This document shows positions 18,116 to 28,218 of a stretch of 64,000 nucleotides of DNA, in pieces. The notes beneath the pieces were generated by a model. The model ran no database searches. It was not told where the DNA came from and worked only from the letters and a program-made list of their open reading frames with translations. Each line of letters starts with the position of its first letter. Within the stretch, counting starts at the first letter, position 1. This DNA comes from Pseudomonas fluorescens (lineage in GTDB: Bacteria > Pseudomonadota > Gammaproteobacteria > Pseudomonadales > Pseudomonadaceae): NCBI RefSeq assembly GCF_902497995.1, contig NZ_CABVII010000010.1:1-64000 (forward strand), given 5' to 3'. The position numbers and the translations under genes were made by a program.

Positions 18116-18669
18116 TCAACGAAATCAAGAAAGACGCTAAAGAGCGTATGCAGAAATCCGTCGAGTCGCTGATGCACAACTTCGGCCGTATTCGTACGGG
18201 CCAGGCGCATCCGAGCATTCTCGAAGGCGTGATGGTGCCGTATTACGGTTCCGACACCCCGATCAAGCAAGTGGCGAACATCACCGTCAAGGACGCCCGT
18301 ACCCTGCAAGTCGTGGCCTTCGAGCGCAACATGCTCGGTGCCGTCGACAAAGCCATCGGTAGCGCGGGTCTGAACCTCAACCCGACCAACCTGGGTGAGT
18401 TGCTGCTGATCCCCATGCCGGCCCTGACCGAAGAAACCCGCAAGGGCTTCACCAAACAGGCTCGCGATGTCGCTGAAGATGCCCGTGTTGCGGTGCGCAA
18501 CATCCGCCGTGATGCGAACAGCCAGCTCAAGGACCTGGTCAAGGAAAAGGAAATCAGTGAAGACGAAGAACGTCGCGCCACTGGCGAAATTGATGATCTG
18601 ACCAAAAAGTACGTGGCTGAAATCGACGCGAATTTGGCGCAGAAAGAAAAAGACCTGATGGCCGTCTAA
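18112..18669 (+). CDS. frr: Ribosome recycling factor
   Basis: The 185-residue tRNA-shaped factor that, with EF-G, splits post-termination ribosomes. It begins [20 protein letters not shown] and has the conserved helix-bundle sequences [21 protein letters not shown] and VRNIRRDAN. It overlaps pyrH by four bases and is followed 13 bp later by uppS, so it is in one operon with both. Confidence 0.99.
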   Translation: MINEIKKDAKERMQKSVESLMHNFGRIRTGQAHPSILEGVMVPYYGSDTPIKQVANITVKDARTLQVVAFERNMLGAVDKAIGSAGLNLNPTNLGELLLIPMPALTEETRKGFTKQARDVAEDARVAVRNIRRDANSQLKDLVKEKEISEDEERRATGEIDDLTKKYVAEIDANLAQKEKDLMAV

Positions 18670-18682
18670 GGGTCGCGTTGTC

Positions 18683-19438
18683 ATGGATAAGATCAAGCAG
18701 AGTGCGCCGACTGCGGTGCCGCGCCATGTCGCGATCATCATGGATGGTAATAATCGTTGGGCGAAAAAACGCTTTTTGCCGGGTGTCGCCGGGCATAAAG
18801 CGGGTGTGGACGCCGTTCGGGCCGTGATCGAAGTGTGTGCCGAGGCCAAGGTCGAAGTGCTGACGCTGTTCGCCTTCTCCAGTGAGAACTGGCAGCGTCC
18901 GGCCGCCGAGGTCAGTGCCTTGATGGATCTGTTCTTCAGGGCGCTGCGGCGTGAAGCCAGGCGCCTGAACGAGAACAACATCAGTTTGCGCATCATCGGC
19001 GACCGTTCTCGCTTTCATCCAGAGCTGCAGACTGCCATGCGTGAAGCCGAGGCCATGACGGTGGGCGCCAATCGCTTCATCCTGCAGATCGCCGCCAACT
19101 ACGGCGGTCAGTGGGATATCGCGCAAGCCGCACAGCATCTGGCGCGGGAAGTTCAGGCCGGGCATCTGCGTCCGGAAGATATCACCCCGCAGCTGTTGCA
19201 AACCTGTCTGGTCACCGGTGATCTGCCGTTGCCGGACTTGTGCATCCGGACCGGTGGCGAGCATCGCATCAGTAACTTCCTGCTGTGGCAACTGGCTTAC
19301 GCCGAGTTGTACTTTTCCGACCTGTTCTGGCCGGACTTCAAACACGACGCCATGCGTAACGCGCTGGCCGATTACGCTTCTCGCCAACGCCGCTTCGGTA
19401 AAACGAGCGAGCAGGTCGAGTCTGGGGCCCGGGTTTAA
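18683..19438 (+). CDS. uppS: Undecaprenyl diphosphate synthase
   Basis: Cis-prenyltransferase (251 residues) that makes C55 undecaprenyl diphosphate, the lipid carrier for peptidoglycan and O-antigen. The catalytic motif is HVAIIMDGNNRWAKKR with Asp21 binding Mg/pyrophosphate; FAFSSENWQRP and RTGGEHRISNFLLWQ are the other signatures. Its TAA overlaps the cdsA ATG by one base (TAATG). dxr, making an isoprenoid precursor, is two genes downstream. Confidence 0.98.
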   Translation: MDKIKQSAPTAVPRHVAIIMDGNNRWAKKRFLPGVAGHKAGVDAVRAVIEVCAEAKVEVLTLFAFSSENWQRPAAEVSALMDLFFRALRREARRLNENNISLRIIGDRSRFHPELQTAMREAEAMTVGANRFILQIAANYGGQWDIAQAAQHLAREVQAGHLRPEDITPQLLQTCLVTGDLPLPDLCIRTGGEHRISNFLLWQLAYAELYFSDLFWPDFKHDAMRNALADYASRQRRFGKTSEQVESGARV

Positions 19439-20244
19439 TGCTTAAACAACGAATCATCACTGCACTGATCCTGCTACCGATTGCGCTGTGCGGGTTTTTC
19501 CTGCTTGAAGGCACGGGTTTTGCCCTGTTCATCGGGGTGGTCGTGACGCTCGGGGCCTGGGAATGGGCGCGCCTGGCGGGCTTCACCGAGCAGCCGATCC
19601 GTGTCGCCTATGCGGTGGTGGTCGCGTTGATGCTGTTTGTCATGCACATCCTGCCGGGGCTGGCGCCGTGGGTACTGGGCGCCTCGGTGCTCTGGTGGGC
19701 TGTTGCGACCTGGCTGGTACTGACTTACCCGCGCTCCAGCGAGCACTGGGCCAGCGCCGCCTGCAAGCTGGTGATCGGTCTGCTGATTTTGCTGCCGGCC
19801 TGGCAAGGGCTGGTTCAGATCAAGCAGGAGCCATTGGGTAACTGGCTGATCATGGCGGTGATGGTGCTGGTTTGGGGGGCCGATATCGGTGCTTACTTTT
19901 CTGGTCGGGCGTTCGGCAAGCGCAAACTGGCCCCCAAGGTCAGTCCCGGCAAAAGCTGGGAAGGCGTGTATGGCGGGTTGATCCTGAGCCTGGTGATCAC
20001 GGCAATCGTCGGGATCGTTCGCGACTGGAGTTTCGCCCAGGTGCTGATCGGTCTGATCTGCGCCGCGGTGATCGTGTTTATCTCGGTGGTGGGTGACCTC
20101 ACCGAAAGCATGTTCAAACGCCAATCCGGGATCAAGGACAGCAGCAGCCTGCTGCCTGGTCACGGCGGTGTGCTCGACCGCATCGACAGTCTTACGGCGG
20201 CGATTCCAGTGTTTGCCGTATTGCTGTGGATGGCTGCACCGTGA
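19438..20244 (+). CDS. cdsA: Phosphatidate cytidylyltransferase
   Basis: Integral membrane enzyme (268 residues, about 7-8 membrane spans) that makes CDP-diacylglycerol from phosphatidic acid and CTP, the branch point of phospholipid synthesis. The C-terminal family signature is present: [19 protein letters not shown] followed by [13 protein letters not shown]. Its TGA overlaps the GTG start of dxr (GTGA), so the two genes are coupled. Confidence 0.98.
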   Translation: MLKQRIITALILLPIALCGFFLLEGTGFALFIGVVVTLGAWEWARLAGFTEQPIRVAYAVVVALMLFVMHILPGLAPWVLGASVLWWAVATWLVLTYPRSSEHWASAACKLVIGLLILLPAWQGLVQIKQEPLGNWLIMAVMVLVWGADIGAYFSGRAFGKRKLAPKVSPGKSWEGVYGGLILSLVITAIVGIVRDWSFAQVLIGLICAAVIVFISVVGDLTESMFKRQSGIKDSSSLLPGHGGVLDRIDSLTAAIPVFAVLLWMAAP

Positions 20245-21431
20245 GCCGCCCACAACAGATCACCGTTCTGGGGGCGACCGGCTCGATCGGTTTGAGCACG
20301 CTCGACGTCATTGCGCGTCACCCTGAGCGTTATCAGGTGTTTGCCTTGAGTGGCTTCACCCGCTTGAGTGAGCTGCGGGCGCTGTGCGTGCGTCATGCGC
20401 CGCGGTTTGCCGTGGTGCCCGAGGCGAGCGCTGCCCGAGGTTTGCAGGACGACTTGCATGCGGCGGGCCTGTCGACCCGGGTGCTGGTGGGGGAGGAGGG
20501 GTTGTGCCAGGTGGCGGCCGATCCCGAGGTCGATGCCGTGATGGCGGCTATCGTTGGAGCGGCGGGCTTGCGTCCGACCCTGGCGGCCGTCGAAGCCGGC
20601 AAGAAAATCCTCCTGGCCAACAAAGAAGCGCTGGTGATGTCCGGTGCGCTGTTCATGCAGGCCGTGCACAAAAGCGGTTCGGTGCTGCTGCCGATCGACA
20701 GTGAGCACAACGCGATTTTCCAGTGCATGCCAGGGGATTTTGCCCGTGGTCTGGGGGCGGTCGGGGTGCGTCGGATTTTACTGACAGCCTCGGGTGGTCC
20801 GTTCCGGCAGACACCGATGGCCGAGCTGGAGCACGTTACCCCCGATCAGGCGTGTGCCCATCCGAACTGGTCAATGGGGCGCAAGATTTCGGTGGATTCG
20901 GCCAGCATGATGAACAAGGGGCTCGAGTTGATCGAGGCCTGCTGGCTGTTCGATGCCAAGCCGTCCCAGGTCGAGGTGGTGATTCACCCGCAGAGCGTGA
21001 TTCATTCGTTAGTCGATTACATCGATGGTTCGGTATTGGCTCAATTGGGCAATCCGGACATGCGTACCCCCATCGCCAATGCACTGGCCTGGCCAGAGCG
21101 GATCGACTCAGGCGTGCCGCCGCTAGATCTGTTTGCCATCGCGCGCCTGGATTTCCAGGCGCCCGATGAAGGTCGCTTCCCTTGCCTGCGCCTTGCGCGT
21201 CAGGCGGCCGAAGCGGGCAATAGTGCGCCGGCCATGCTCAATGCGGCGAATGAAGTGGCGGTCGCGGCCTTTCTCGACGGACGGGTTCGTTACCCGGAAA
21301 TCGCGAGTATCATCGAGGAAGTGTTGAATCTCGAGCCGGTGGTAACGGTGGACGATCTCGACGCGGTGTTTACGGCGGACACGAAGGCGCGTGTGCTGGC
21401 CGGGCAATGGTTGAGTCGTCACGGGCGGTAA
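20241..21431 (+). CDS. dxr: 1-deoxy-D-xylulose-5-phosphate reductoisomerase
   Basis: First committed enzyme of the MEP isoprenoid pathway: DXP to 2-C-methyl-D-erythritol 4-phosphate using NADPH. The 396-residue protein opens with [16 protein letters not shown] (NADPH loop) and holds [13 protein letters not shown] (metal and substrate) and [17 protein letters not shown]. The GTG at 20241 is chosen for its GTGA overlap with cdsA and for the standard MSRPQQ start; an in-frame GTG five codons earlier lies inside cdsA. ispD and ispF, encoding later steps, are 20-24 kb downstream. Confidence 0.97.
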   Translation: MSRPQQITVLGATGSIGLSTLDVIARHPERYQVFALSGFTRLSELRALCVRHAPRFAVVPEASAARGLQDDLHAAGLSTRVLVGEEGLCQVAADPEVDAVMAAIVGAAGLRPTLAAVEAGKKILLANKEALVMSGALFMQAVHKSGSVLLPIDSEHNAIFQCMPGDFARGLGAVGVRRILLTASGGPFRQTPMAELEHVTPDQACAHPNWSMGRKISVDSASMMNKGLELIEACWLFDAKPSQVEVVIHPQSVIHSLVDYIDGSVLAQLGNPDMRTPIANALAWPERIDSGVPPLDLFAIARLDFQAPDEGRFPCLRLARQAAEAGNSAPAMLNAANEVAVAAFLDGRVRYPEIASIIEEVLNLEPVVTVDDLDAVFTADTKARVLAGQWLSRHGR

Positions 21432-21483
21432 GTGCTGAAAACGTTGGCCCATGCAGCAACGAACAGGATTGCGGAGAAAGTAG

Positions 21484-22836
21484 ATGAGCGCGCTCTATAT
21501 GATTGTCGGCACCCTGATAGCCTTGGGTGTGCTGGTCACCTTCCACGAGTTCGGCCATTTCTGGGTCGCACGTCGCTGTGGGGTCAAAGTGCTGCGTTTT
21601 TCCGTGGGCTTTGGCATGCCATTGCTGCGCTGGCACGACAAGCAAGGCACTGAATTCGTGGTCGCCGCCATCCCGCTGGGCGGTTATGTGAAGATGCTCG
21701 ACGAGCGCGAAGGCGAAGTACCTGCCGATCAGATCGATCAGTCCTTCAATCGCAAATCCGTCCGTCAACGCATCGCTATCGTCGCGGCCGGCCCGATTGC
21801 CAACTTTTTACTGGCGATGTTTTTTTTCTGGGTGGTCGCGATGCTCGGCAGCGAGCAGGTGCGACCTGTCATCGGCGCGGTCGAGTCGGGAAGCATTGCC
21901 GCCAAGGCAGGTTTGAGCGCCGGCCAGGAAATCATTGCCATCGACGGCGAGCCTACTTCCGGCTGGGCTGCGGTGAACCTGCAGCTGGTACGTCGCCTGG
22001 GCGAGAGCGGTTCCCTGCAATTGCTGGTTCGCGAGCAAGGCTCCTCGGCAGAATCGCCTCGTGAGCTGGCGCTGGACAAATGGCTCAAGGGCGCCGATGA
22101 GCCGGATCCGATTCGCTCGCTGGGGATTCGTCCCTGGCGTCCGGCCCTGCCACCGGTGCTGGCCGAACTTGATCCAAAAGGCCCGGCCCAGGCTGCCGGC
22201 CTGAAGACCGGTGATCGATTGCGCGCCCTGGACGGCCAGGCACTCGATGACTGGCAGCAAGTGGTCGATACCGTCCGTATGCGTCCTGACAGCAAGATCA
22301 TCCTGCGCATCGAGCGCGACGCTGCTCAAATCGACGTCCCGGTGACGCTGGCGGCGCGTGGGGAGAAGAAGGCACCCAGTGGTTATCTCGGGGCGGGGGT
22401 AAAGGCAGTCGACTGGCCGCCCGAGATGATTCGCGAGGTCAGTTACGGTCCCGTGGCAGCGATCGGGGAGGGGGCTCGACGCACCTGGACCATGAGTGTG
22501 CTGACCCTCGATTCGCTGAAGAAAATGTTGTTCGGCGAGCTCTCGGTAAAAAACTTGAGTGGACCGATAACCATTGCTAAAGTGGCGGGCGCTTCTGCCC
22601 AGTCGGGTGTCGCTGATTTCCTGAATTTCCTTGCTTATCTGAGTATTAGCCTGGGTGTTCTGAATTTGTTGCCCATTCCAGTACTGGATGGGGGGCATCT
22701 GTTGTTTTATCTGATCGAGTGGGTGCGTGGTCGCCCCTTGTCGGATCGGGTGCAGGGTTGGGGGATACAGATCGGTATCAGTTTGGTGGTCGGGGTGATG
22801 TTGCTTGCTCTGGTCAATGATCTGGGTCGACTGTAA
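21484..22836 (+). CDS. rseP: Site-2 intramembrane zinc protease RseP
   Basis: RseP cuts anti-sigma factors (MucA/RseA type) within the inner membrane during the envelope stress response. The 450-residue protein has the zinc site HEFGH (His21, Glu22, His25) in the first membrane span, the third ligand Asp402 in the LDGG motif (PIPVLDGGHLLFY), and two periplasmic PDZ domains (about residues 110-200 and 210-300). It lies between dxr and bamA, as in other gammaproteobacteria, in a cluster for envelope biogenesis. Confidence 0.97.
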   Translation: MSALYMIVGTLIALGVLVTFHEFGHFWVARRCGVKVLRFSVGFGMPLLRWHDKQGTEFVVAAIPLGGYVKMLDEREGEVPADQIDQSFNRKSVRQRIAIVAAGPIANFLLAMFFFWVVAMLGSEQVRPVIGAVESGSIAAKAGLSAGQEIIAIDGEPTSGWAAVNLQLVRRLGESGSLQLLVREQGSSAESPRELALDKWLKGADEPDPIRSLGIRPWRPALPPVLAELDPKGPAQAAGLKTGDRLRALDGQALDDWQQVVDTVRMRPDSKIILRIERDAAQIDVPVTLAARGEKKAPSGYLGAGVKAVDWPPEMIREVSYGPVAAIGEGARRTWTMSVLTLDSLKKMLFGELSVKNLSGPITIAKVAGASAQSGVADFLNFLAYLSISLGVLNLLPIPVLDGGHLLFYLIEWVRGRPLSDRVQGWGIQIGISLVVGVMLLALVNDLGRL

Positions 22837-22910
22837 CGCTTCGCTGAATTGCGAATCTGCCGCATTTTGCGGCAGTTTGTTTATTGCCAGTTGGAATAAG
22901 AAAGGACTTC

Positions 22911-25286
22911 ATGAAACGTCTGCTGCTAACTGCGGTTCTCACCGTATTGATGATCGCCGAAGTTCACGCCGAGTCCTTCACCATCTCTGATATTCGCGTC
23001 AATGGCCTCCAGCGGGTTTCCGCGGGGAGTGTCTTTGGTGCCTTGCCGTTGAACGTCGGTGAAAAGGCGGACGATCGTCGCCTGGTGGAATCCACTCGTG
23101 CGTTGTTCAAAACCGGTTTTTTCCAGGATATCCAGCTGGGCCGCGATGGCAACGTCCTGGTCATTACTGTAGTCGAGCGTCCCTCGGTCGCCAGTATCGA
23201 GATCGAGGGCAACAAGGCGATCTCCACTGAAGACCTGATGAAGGGGCTCAAGCAGTCCGGTCTGGCCGAAGGCGAGATCTTCCAGCGCGCCACCCTCGAA
23301 GGCGTGCGTAACGAGCTGCAGCGCCAGTACGTCGCCCAGGGTCGCTACTCGGCCACTGTCGACACCGAAGTGGTGCCACAGCCGCGTAACCGCGTTGCGC
23401 TGAAGGTCAACATCAACGAAGGCACCGTCGCGGCTATCCAGCACATCAACGTGGTGGGTAACACCGTCTTCCCTGACGAAGACCTGATCGACCTGTTCGA
23501 ACTCAAGACCAGCAACTGGTTGTCGTTCTTCAAGAACGACGACAAGTACGCCCGTGAAAAACTGTCCGGTGACCTGGAGCGTCTGCGTTCCTACTACCTG
23601 GACCGTGGCTATATCAACATGGATATCGCTTCGACCCAGGTGTCCATCACCCCGGACAAGAAACACGTCTATATCACCGTCAACGTCAACGAAGGCGAGA
23701 AGTACACCGTTCGTAACGTCAAGCTGAGCGGCGACCTGAAAGTCCCTGAAGACCAGGTCAAGTCGCTGTTGCTGGTGCAGAAAGGCCAGGTGTTCTCGCG
23801 CAAGCTGATGACCACCACGTCGGAACTGATCACCCGCCGCCTGGGTAACGAGGGTTACACCTTCGCCAACGTCAACGGCGTGCCTCAGCCTCACGATGAC
23901 GACCACACGGTAGACATCACGTTCGCCGTCGATCCGGGCAAGCGTGCCTACGTCAACCGTATCAACTTCCGTGGCAACACCAAGTCCGAAGACGAAGTGC
24001 TGCGCCGTGAAATGCGTCAGATGGAAGGCGGCTGGGCTTCGACCTACCTGATCGACCAATCCAAGACCCGTCTTGAGCGCCTGGGCTTCTTCAAGGAAGT
24101 CAACGTCGAAACGCCGGCCGTGCCGGGCGTCGATGACCAGGTCGATGTGAACTACAGCGTTGAAGAACAGGCTTCCGGTTCGATTACCGCCAGTGTCGGT
24201 TTCGCCCAGAGCGCCGGTCTGATCCTTGGTGGTTCGATTACCCAGAACAACTTCCTGGGTACCGGTAACAAGGTCAGCGTCGGTTTGACCCGCAGTGAAT
24301 ACCAGAGCCGTTATAACTTCGGTTATGTCGACCCGTACTGGACTGCCGATGGCGTGAGCCTGGGTTACAACGCTTTCTATCGCACCACTGACTACGACGA
24401 TCTCGACGTCGACGTGGCCAGCTATGCCGTGGACAGCCTGGGTGCTGGCGTGAGCGTCGGCTACCCGATCAGCGAAACGTCGCGCCTGACCTTCGGCCTG
24501 ACTGCGCAACAAGACAAGATCAAGACAGGCGTCTACACCGTTGACGAGATCTTCGACTTCGTTAACAAGGAAGGCGACAACTACCTGAACTTCAAGGCCT
24601 CGGCCGGCTGGTCCGAATCCACCCTGAACAAGGGCGTACTCGCCACCCGTGGTCGTTCCCAAAGCCTGGTGCTGGAAACCACCACGCCTGGCAGCGACCT
24701 GTCGTTCTTCAAGCTCGATTACCGTGGCCAGTTGTTCCAGCCGTTGAGTGAAAACTACACCATGCGCCTGCACACCGAACTGGGTTATGGCGATGGCTAC
24801 GGTTCGACCGATGGCTTGCCGTTCTATGAAAACTACTATGCTGGTGGTTTCAACTCGGTACGTGGCTTCAAGGACAGCACCCTGGGTCCGCGCAGTACGC
24901 CGAGTCGTGGTACAAACCCGGGTACATTGGCCGATCCGGACCAGGATCCGCTACCGTTTGGTGGCAACGTCCTGATCCAGGGCGGTGTAGAGCTTCTGTT
25001 CCCTCTGCCGTTCGTCAAGGATCAACGCTCCCTGCGTACGTCGGTATTCTGGGATGTGGGTAACGTTTTCGACTCGAAGTGCGAAGACACCACCAACGCA
25101 AACGGTACGTCGTCCAATACGAAGTGCAACGATATCAGTCTGAGCAACATGGCCAGTTCCGTCGGTGTCGGCGTGACCTGGGTCACCGCACTGGGTCCTC
25201 TGAGTTTCGCGTTGGCCATGCCCGTCAAGAAACCGGATGACGCTGAGACTCAAGTGTTCCAATTCTCCCTCGGCCAGACGTTCTAA
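22911..25286 (+). CDS. bamA: Outer membrane protein assembly factor BamA
   Basis: The central, essential subunit of the BAM complex, which inserts beta-barrel proteins into the outer membrane (Opr86 in P. aeruginosa). The 791-residue protein has a signal peptide ending AEVHA before ESFTISDIRV, five POTRA domains to about residue 420, and a 16-strand barrel with the VRGF motif (NSVRGFKDS) and a C-terminal Phe (SLGQTF). AAAGGAC precedes the ATG at 22911. An extracellular-loop segment holds two cysteines (KCEDTT ... TKCND) that could pair. Confidence 0.98.
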   Translation: MKRLLLTAVLTVLMIAEVHAESFTISDIRVNGLQRVSAGSVFGALPLNVGEKADDRRLVESTRALFKTGFFQDIQLGRDGNVLVITVVERPSVASIEIEGNKAISTEDLMKGLKQSGLAEGEIFQRATLEGVRNELQRQYVAQGRYSATVDTEVVPQPRNRVALKVNINEGTVAAIQHINVVGNTVFPDEDLIDLFELKTSNWLSFFKNDDKYAREKLSGDLERLRSYYLDRGYINMDIASTQVSITPDKKHVYITVNVNEGEKYTVRNVKLSGDLKVPEDQVKSLLLVQKGQVFSRKLMTTTSELITRRLGNEGYTFANVNGVPQPHDDDHTVDITFAVDPGKRAYVNRINFRGNTKSEDEVLRREMRQMEGGWASTYLIDQSKTRLERLGFFKEVNVETPAVPGVDDQVDVNYSVEEQASGSITASVGFAQSAGLILGGSITQNNFLGTGNKVSVGLTRSEYQSRYNFGYVDPYWTADGVSLGYNAFYRTTDYDDLDVDVASYAVDSLGAGVSVGYPISETSRLTFGLTAQQDKIKTGVYTVDEIFDFVNKEGDNYLNFKASAGWSESTLNKGVLATRGRSQSLVLETTTPGSDLSFFKLDYRGQLFQPLSENYTMRLHTELGYGDGYGSTDGLPFYENYYAGGFNSVRGFKDSTLGPRSTPSRGTNPGTLADPDQDPLPFGGNVLIQGGVELLFPLPFVKDQRSLRTSVFWDVGNVFDSKCEDTTNANGTSSNTKCNDISLSNMASSVGVGVTWVTALGPLSFALAMPVKKPDDAETQVFQFSLGQTF

Positions 25287-25331
25287 GCGTCTGACCCAAG
25301 ATAACGACAATGAATTTTGTAGGAGTACATC

Positions 25332-25835
25332 GTGCGTAAGTTGACTCAATTGGTTCTCCTGGCGACCGTACTGGTAGCAGGTCCGGCTTTTGCCGACATG
25401 AAAATCGCCGTGCTGAACTATCAGATGGCTCTGCTGGAGTCCGACGCGGCCAAGAAATACGCCGTGGATGCCGAGAAAAAATTCGGCCCTCAGTTGTCCA
25501 AGCTCAAGACGCTGGAAAGCAGTGCCAAAGGCATTCAGGATCGTCTGATGGCGGGCGGCGACAAGATGCAGCAAGGCGAGCGTGAACGCCTGGAACTCGA
25601 GTTCAAGCAAAAGGCCCGTGACTTCCAGTTCCAGTCCAAGGAACTGAACGAAGCCAAAGCCGTTGCCGACCGTGAAATGCTGAAGCAGCTCAAGCCGAAA
25701 CTGGACAGCGCTGTGGAAGAAGTCATCAAGAAAGGTGCTTTTGACCTGGTCTTCGAGCGTGGCGCAGTGATTGATGTCAAGCCTCAATACGACATCACTC
25801 GCCAGGTTATCGAGCGCATGAATCAGCTGAAGTAA
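25332..25835 (+). CDS. skp: Periplasmic chaperone Skp (OmpH)
   Basis: Skp holds unfolded outer-membrane proteins in the periplasm and delivers them to BAM. The 167-residue precursor has a signal peptide ending GPAFA before DMKIAVLNYQ, then a long charged coiled-coil region (about residues 40-115) forming the tentacles of the trimer. The GTG start is preceded by TAGGAGT. It lies 45 bp after bamA, its functional partner, and 3 bp before lpxD. Confidence 0.96.
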   Translation: MRKLTQLVLLATVLVAGPAFADMKIAVLNYQMALLESDAAKKYAVDAEKKFGPQLSKLKTLESSAKGIQDRLMAGGDKMQQGERERLELEFKQKARDFQFQSKELNEAKAVADREMLKQLKPKLDSAVEEVIKKGAFDLVFERGAVIDVKPQYDITRQVIERMNQLK

Positions 25836-25838
25836 TCC

Positions 25839-26894
25839 ATGACAGCGACCATGAAACTCGGCCAGCTGGCCGAGTTCCTCGACGCCACCCTGCGTGGCGA
25901 CGCGGAGAAGGAAATTACTGGGCTAGCCACTTTGCAAGAGGCTGGCCCAGCTCAGTTGAGCTTTCTGGCAAACCCTCAATACCGCAAATACCTGGCTGAC
26001 AGCCGGGCCGCAGCCGTGTTGCTGAAGGCCGCCGATGCTGAAGGTTTCGTCGGTGATGCACTGGTGGTGGCCGATCCGTACCTGGCCTACGCCCGTGTTT
26101 CCCACCTGTTCGATCCCAAGCCCGAAGCGGTGGCCGGGATTCACCCGACGGCGGTCGTGGCGGCGGATGCGGTGGTCGATCCGGCGGCGAGTATCGGGGC
26201 CTTTGCCGTGATCGAAAGCGCAGCCCGCATTGCAGCCGGCGTGACTGTCGGCGCGCATTGCTTTATCGGTGCCCGCAGCGAGATTGGTGAAGGTGGTTGG
26301 CTGGCCCCGCGCGTCACGCTGTATCACGACGTGCGCATCGGCAAGCGGGTGGTGATTCAATCCGGGGCCGTGCTCGGTGGTGAAGGCTTCGGTTTTGCCA
26401 ACGAGAAAGGTGTCTGGCAGAAAATCGCTCAGATCGGTGGAGTGCTGGTCGGTGATGATGTAGAGATCGGCGTGAATACCGCTGTTGATCGCGGTGCATT
26501 GGCCGATACTGTCATCGGTAATGGCGTCAAGCTCGACAATCAGATTCAGATCGCCCACAACGTCCAGATTGGTGATCACACTGCCATGGCTGCGTGCGTG
26601 GGGATCTCCGGCAGCAGCAAAATCGGCAAGCATTGCATGCTCGCCGGTGGCGTCGGGCTGGTGGGGCATATCGAAATCTGCGACAACGTGTTCATCACCG
26701 GGATGACCATGGTGACCCACTCGATTACCGAGCCGGGTTCCTATTCTTCCGGTACGGCCATGCAGCCGGCGGCCGAATGGCGCAAAAGCGCGGCACGCCT
26801 GCGTCAGCTCGATGACATCGCACGGCGACTGCGACAGCTGGAAAAGCGAGTAGGGGAAGTGACCCCTGACGATAATGCTTCATCAGATGGCTGA
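25839..26894 (+). CDS. lpxD: UDP-3-O-(3-hydroxyacyl)glucosamine N-acyltransferase
   Basis: Third step of lipid A synthesis: adds the N-linked 3-hydroxyacyl chain. The 351-residue protein has an N-terminal uridine-binding domain ([13 protein letters not shown] near residue 45), then a left-handed beta-helix with many hexapeptide repeats ([36 protein letters not shown]), and a C-terminal helix. The catalytic base is expected in the [12 protein letters not shown] segment. A start at the fifth codon (MKLGQ) is also possible. Confidence 0.97.
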   Translation: MTATMKLGQLAEFLDATLRGDAEKEITGLATLQEAGPAQLSFLANPQYRKYLADSRAAAVLLKAADAEGFVGDALVVADPYLAYARVSHLFDPKPEAVAGIHPTAVVAADAVVDPAASIGAFAVIESAARIAAGVTVGAHCFIGARSEIGEGGWLAPRVTLYHDVRIGKRVVIQSGAVLGGEGFGFANEKGVWQKIAQIGGVLVGDDVEIGVNTAVDRGALADTVIGNGVKLDNQIQIAHNVQIGDHTAMAACVGISGSSKIGKHCMLAGGVGLVGHIEICDNVFITGMTMVTHSITEPGSYSSGTAMQPAAEWRKSAARLRQLDDIARRLRQLEKRVGEVTPDDNASSDG

Positions 26895-27002
26895 TACCAT
26901 TTCCATATCAAGTGTGCACAGCCGCTAGACGGCCTCCTTGATTTGCTAGAGGAATGCGCGTCAGTCGCGCGTTCCCAATCTTTACATAGGCTTCCCCCCG
27001 AA

Positions 27003-27443
27003 ATGATGGACATCAACGAGATTCGCGAATACCTGCCTCACCGTTACCCGTTCCTGCTGGTGGACCGGGTCGTGGATCTGGATGTGGAAGGCAAGCGCAT
27101 TCGCGCCTACAAGAATGTCAGCATCAACGAACCGTTCTTCAATGGTCACTTCCCTGCGCATCCAATCATGCCGGGCGTATTGATCATCGAAGCGATGGCT
27201 CAGGCTGCCGGGATCCTTGGTTTCAAAATGCTCGACGTGAAACCGGCCGATGGCACCCTCTATTACTTCGTCGGCTCCGACAAGCTGCGCTTCCGCCAGC
27301 CAGTGCTGCCGGGCGATCAGTTGATCCTTGAAGCCAAGTTCCTGAGCTGCAAGCGCCAGATCTGGAAGTTCGAGTGCCAGGCTTCGGTCGATGGCAAGCC
27401 AGTCTGCTCCGCGGAAATCATCTGCGCGGAACGCAAACTATGA
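27003..27443 (+). CDS. fabZ: 3-hydroxyacyl-ACP dehydratase FabZ
   Basis: Hot-dog-fold dehydratase (146 residues) in fatty-acid elongation, competing with LpxA for 3-hydroxyacyl-ACP. The catalytic pair is His49 ([14 protein letters not shown]) and Glu63 ([11 protein letters not shown]). Two adjacent ATGs (27003, 27006) can start it; the longer ORF from 26943 has no family-like sequence before [10 protein letters not shown]. Its TGA overlaps the lpxA ATG. Confidence 0.97.
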   Translation: MMDINEIREYLPHRYPFLLVDRVVDLDVEGKRIRAYKNVSINEPFFNGHFPAHPIMPGVLIIEAMAQAAGILGFKMLDVKPADGTLYYFVGSDKLRFRQPVLPGDQLILEAKFLSCKRQIWKFECQASVDGKPVCSAEIICAERKL

Positions 27444-28216
27444 GTTTGATTGACCCTCGCGCAATCATCGATCCGGCGGCCGTCCTGGCCGACGACGTCG
27501 AGGTCGGCCCCTGGTCGATCATCGGCGCTGGTGTGGAAATCGGCGAGGGGACAGTGATCGGGCCGCATGTGATTCTCAAAGGCCCGACCCGAATCGGCAG
27601 GCATAACCGCATCTACCAGTTTTCTTCGGTAGGCGAGGACACGCCCGATCTGAAATACAAGGGTGAAGAGACCCGCCTGGTCATCGGTGATCACAACGTC
27701 ATCCGCGAAGGCGTGACCATTCACCGCGGCACCGTCCAAGACCGTTCGGAAACGACCCTGGGTGATCACAACCTGATCATGGCCTATGCCCACATCGGCC
27801 ACGACAGCGTCATCGGCAACCACTGCATTCTGGTCAACAACACCGCGCTGGCGGGCCATGTGCACGTCGAGGACTGGGCGATCCTGTCCGGCTTTACCCT
27901 GGTCCACCAGTATTGCCACATCGGCGCCCACAGCTTTTCCGGCATGGGTACCGCCATCGGCAAGGACGTACCCGCGTACGTCACGGTATTCGGCAACCCG
28001 GCGGAAGCGCGCAGCATGAACTTCGAAGGCATGCGCCGTCGTGGGTTCAGCGAAGACGCGATCCACGCGTTGCGTCGTGCTTACAAAGTGGTTTACCGCC
28101 AGGGCCTGACGGTCGAGCAGGCGCTCGGCGAACTGGCCGAGCCCTCGGCGCAGTTTCCGGAAGTCGCGGTGTTTCGTGATTCCATCCAGTCTTCGACCCG
28201 CGGCATCACTCGTTAA
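27440..28216 (+). CDS. lpxA: UDP-N-acetylglucosamine O-acyltransferase
   Basis: First step of lipid A synthesis. The 258-residue beta-helix protein has the catalytic His121 ([10 protein letters not shown]). Residue 169 is Met ([11 protein letters not shown]); in P. aeruginosa LpxA the equivalent Met169 shortens the acyl pocket to C10, whereas E. coli has Gly173 and uses C14. A 3-hydroxydecanoyl donor is therefore predicted. The ATG at 27440 overlaps the fabZ stop; lpxB follows 2 bp after its stop. Confidence 0.97.
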   Translation: MSLIDPRAIIDPAAVLADDVEVGPWSIIGAGVEIGEGTVIGPHVILKGPTRIGRHNRIYQFSSVGEDTPDLKYKGEETRLVIGDHNVIREGVTIHRGTVQDRSETTLGDHNLIMAYAHIGHDSVIGNHCILVNNTALAGHVHVEDWAILSGFTLVHQYCHIGAHSFSGMGTAIGKDVPAYVTVFGNPAEARSMNFEGMRRRGFSEDAIHALRRAYKVVYRQGLTVEQALGELAEPSAQFPEVAVFRDSIQSSTRGITR

Positions 28217-28218
28217 TC

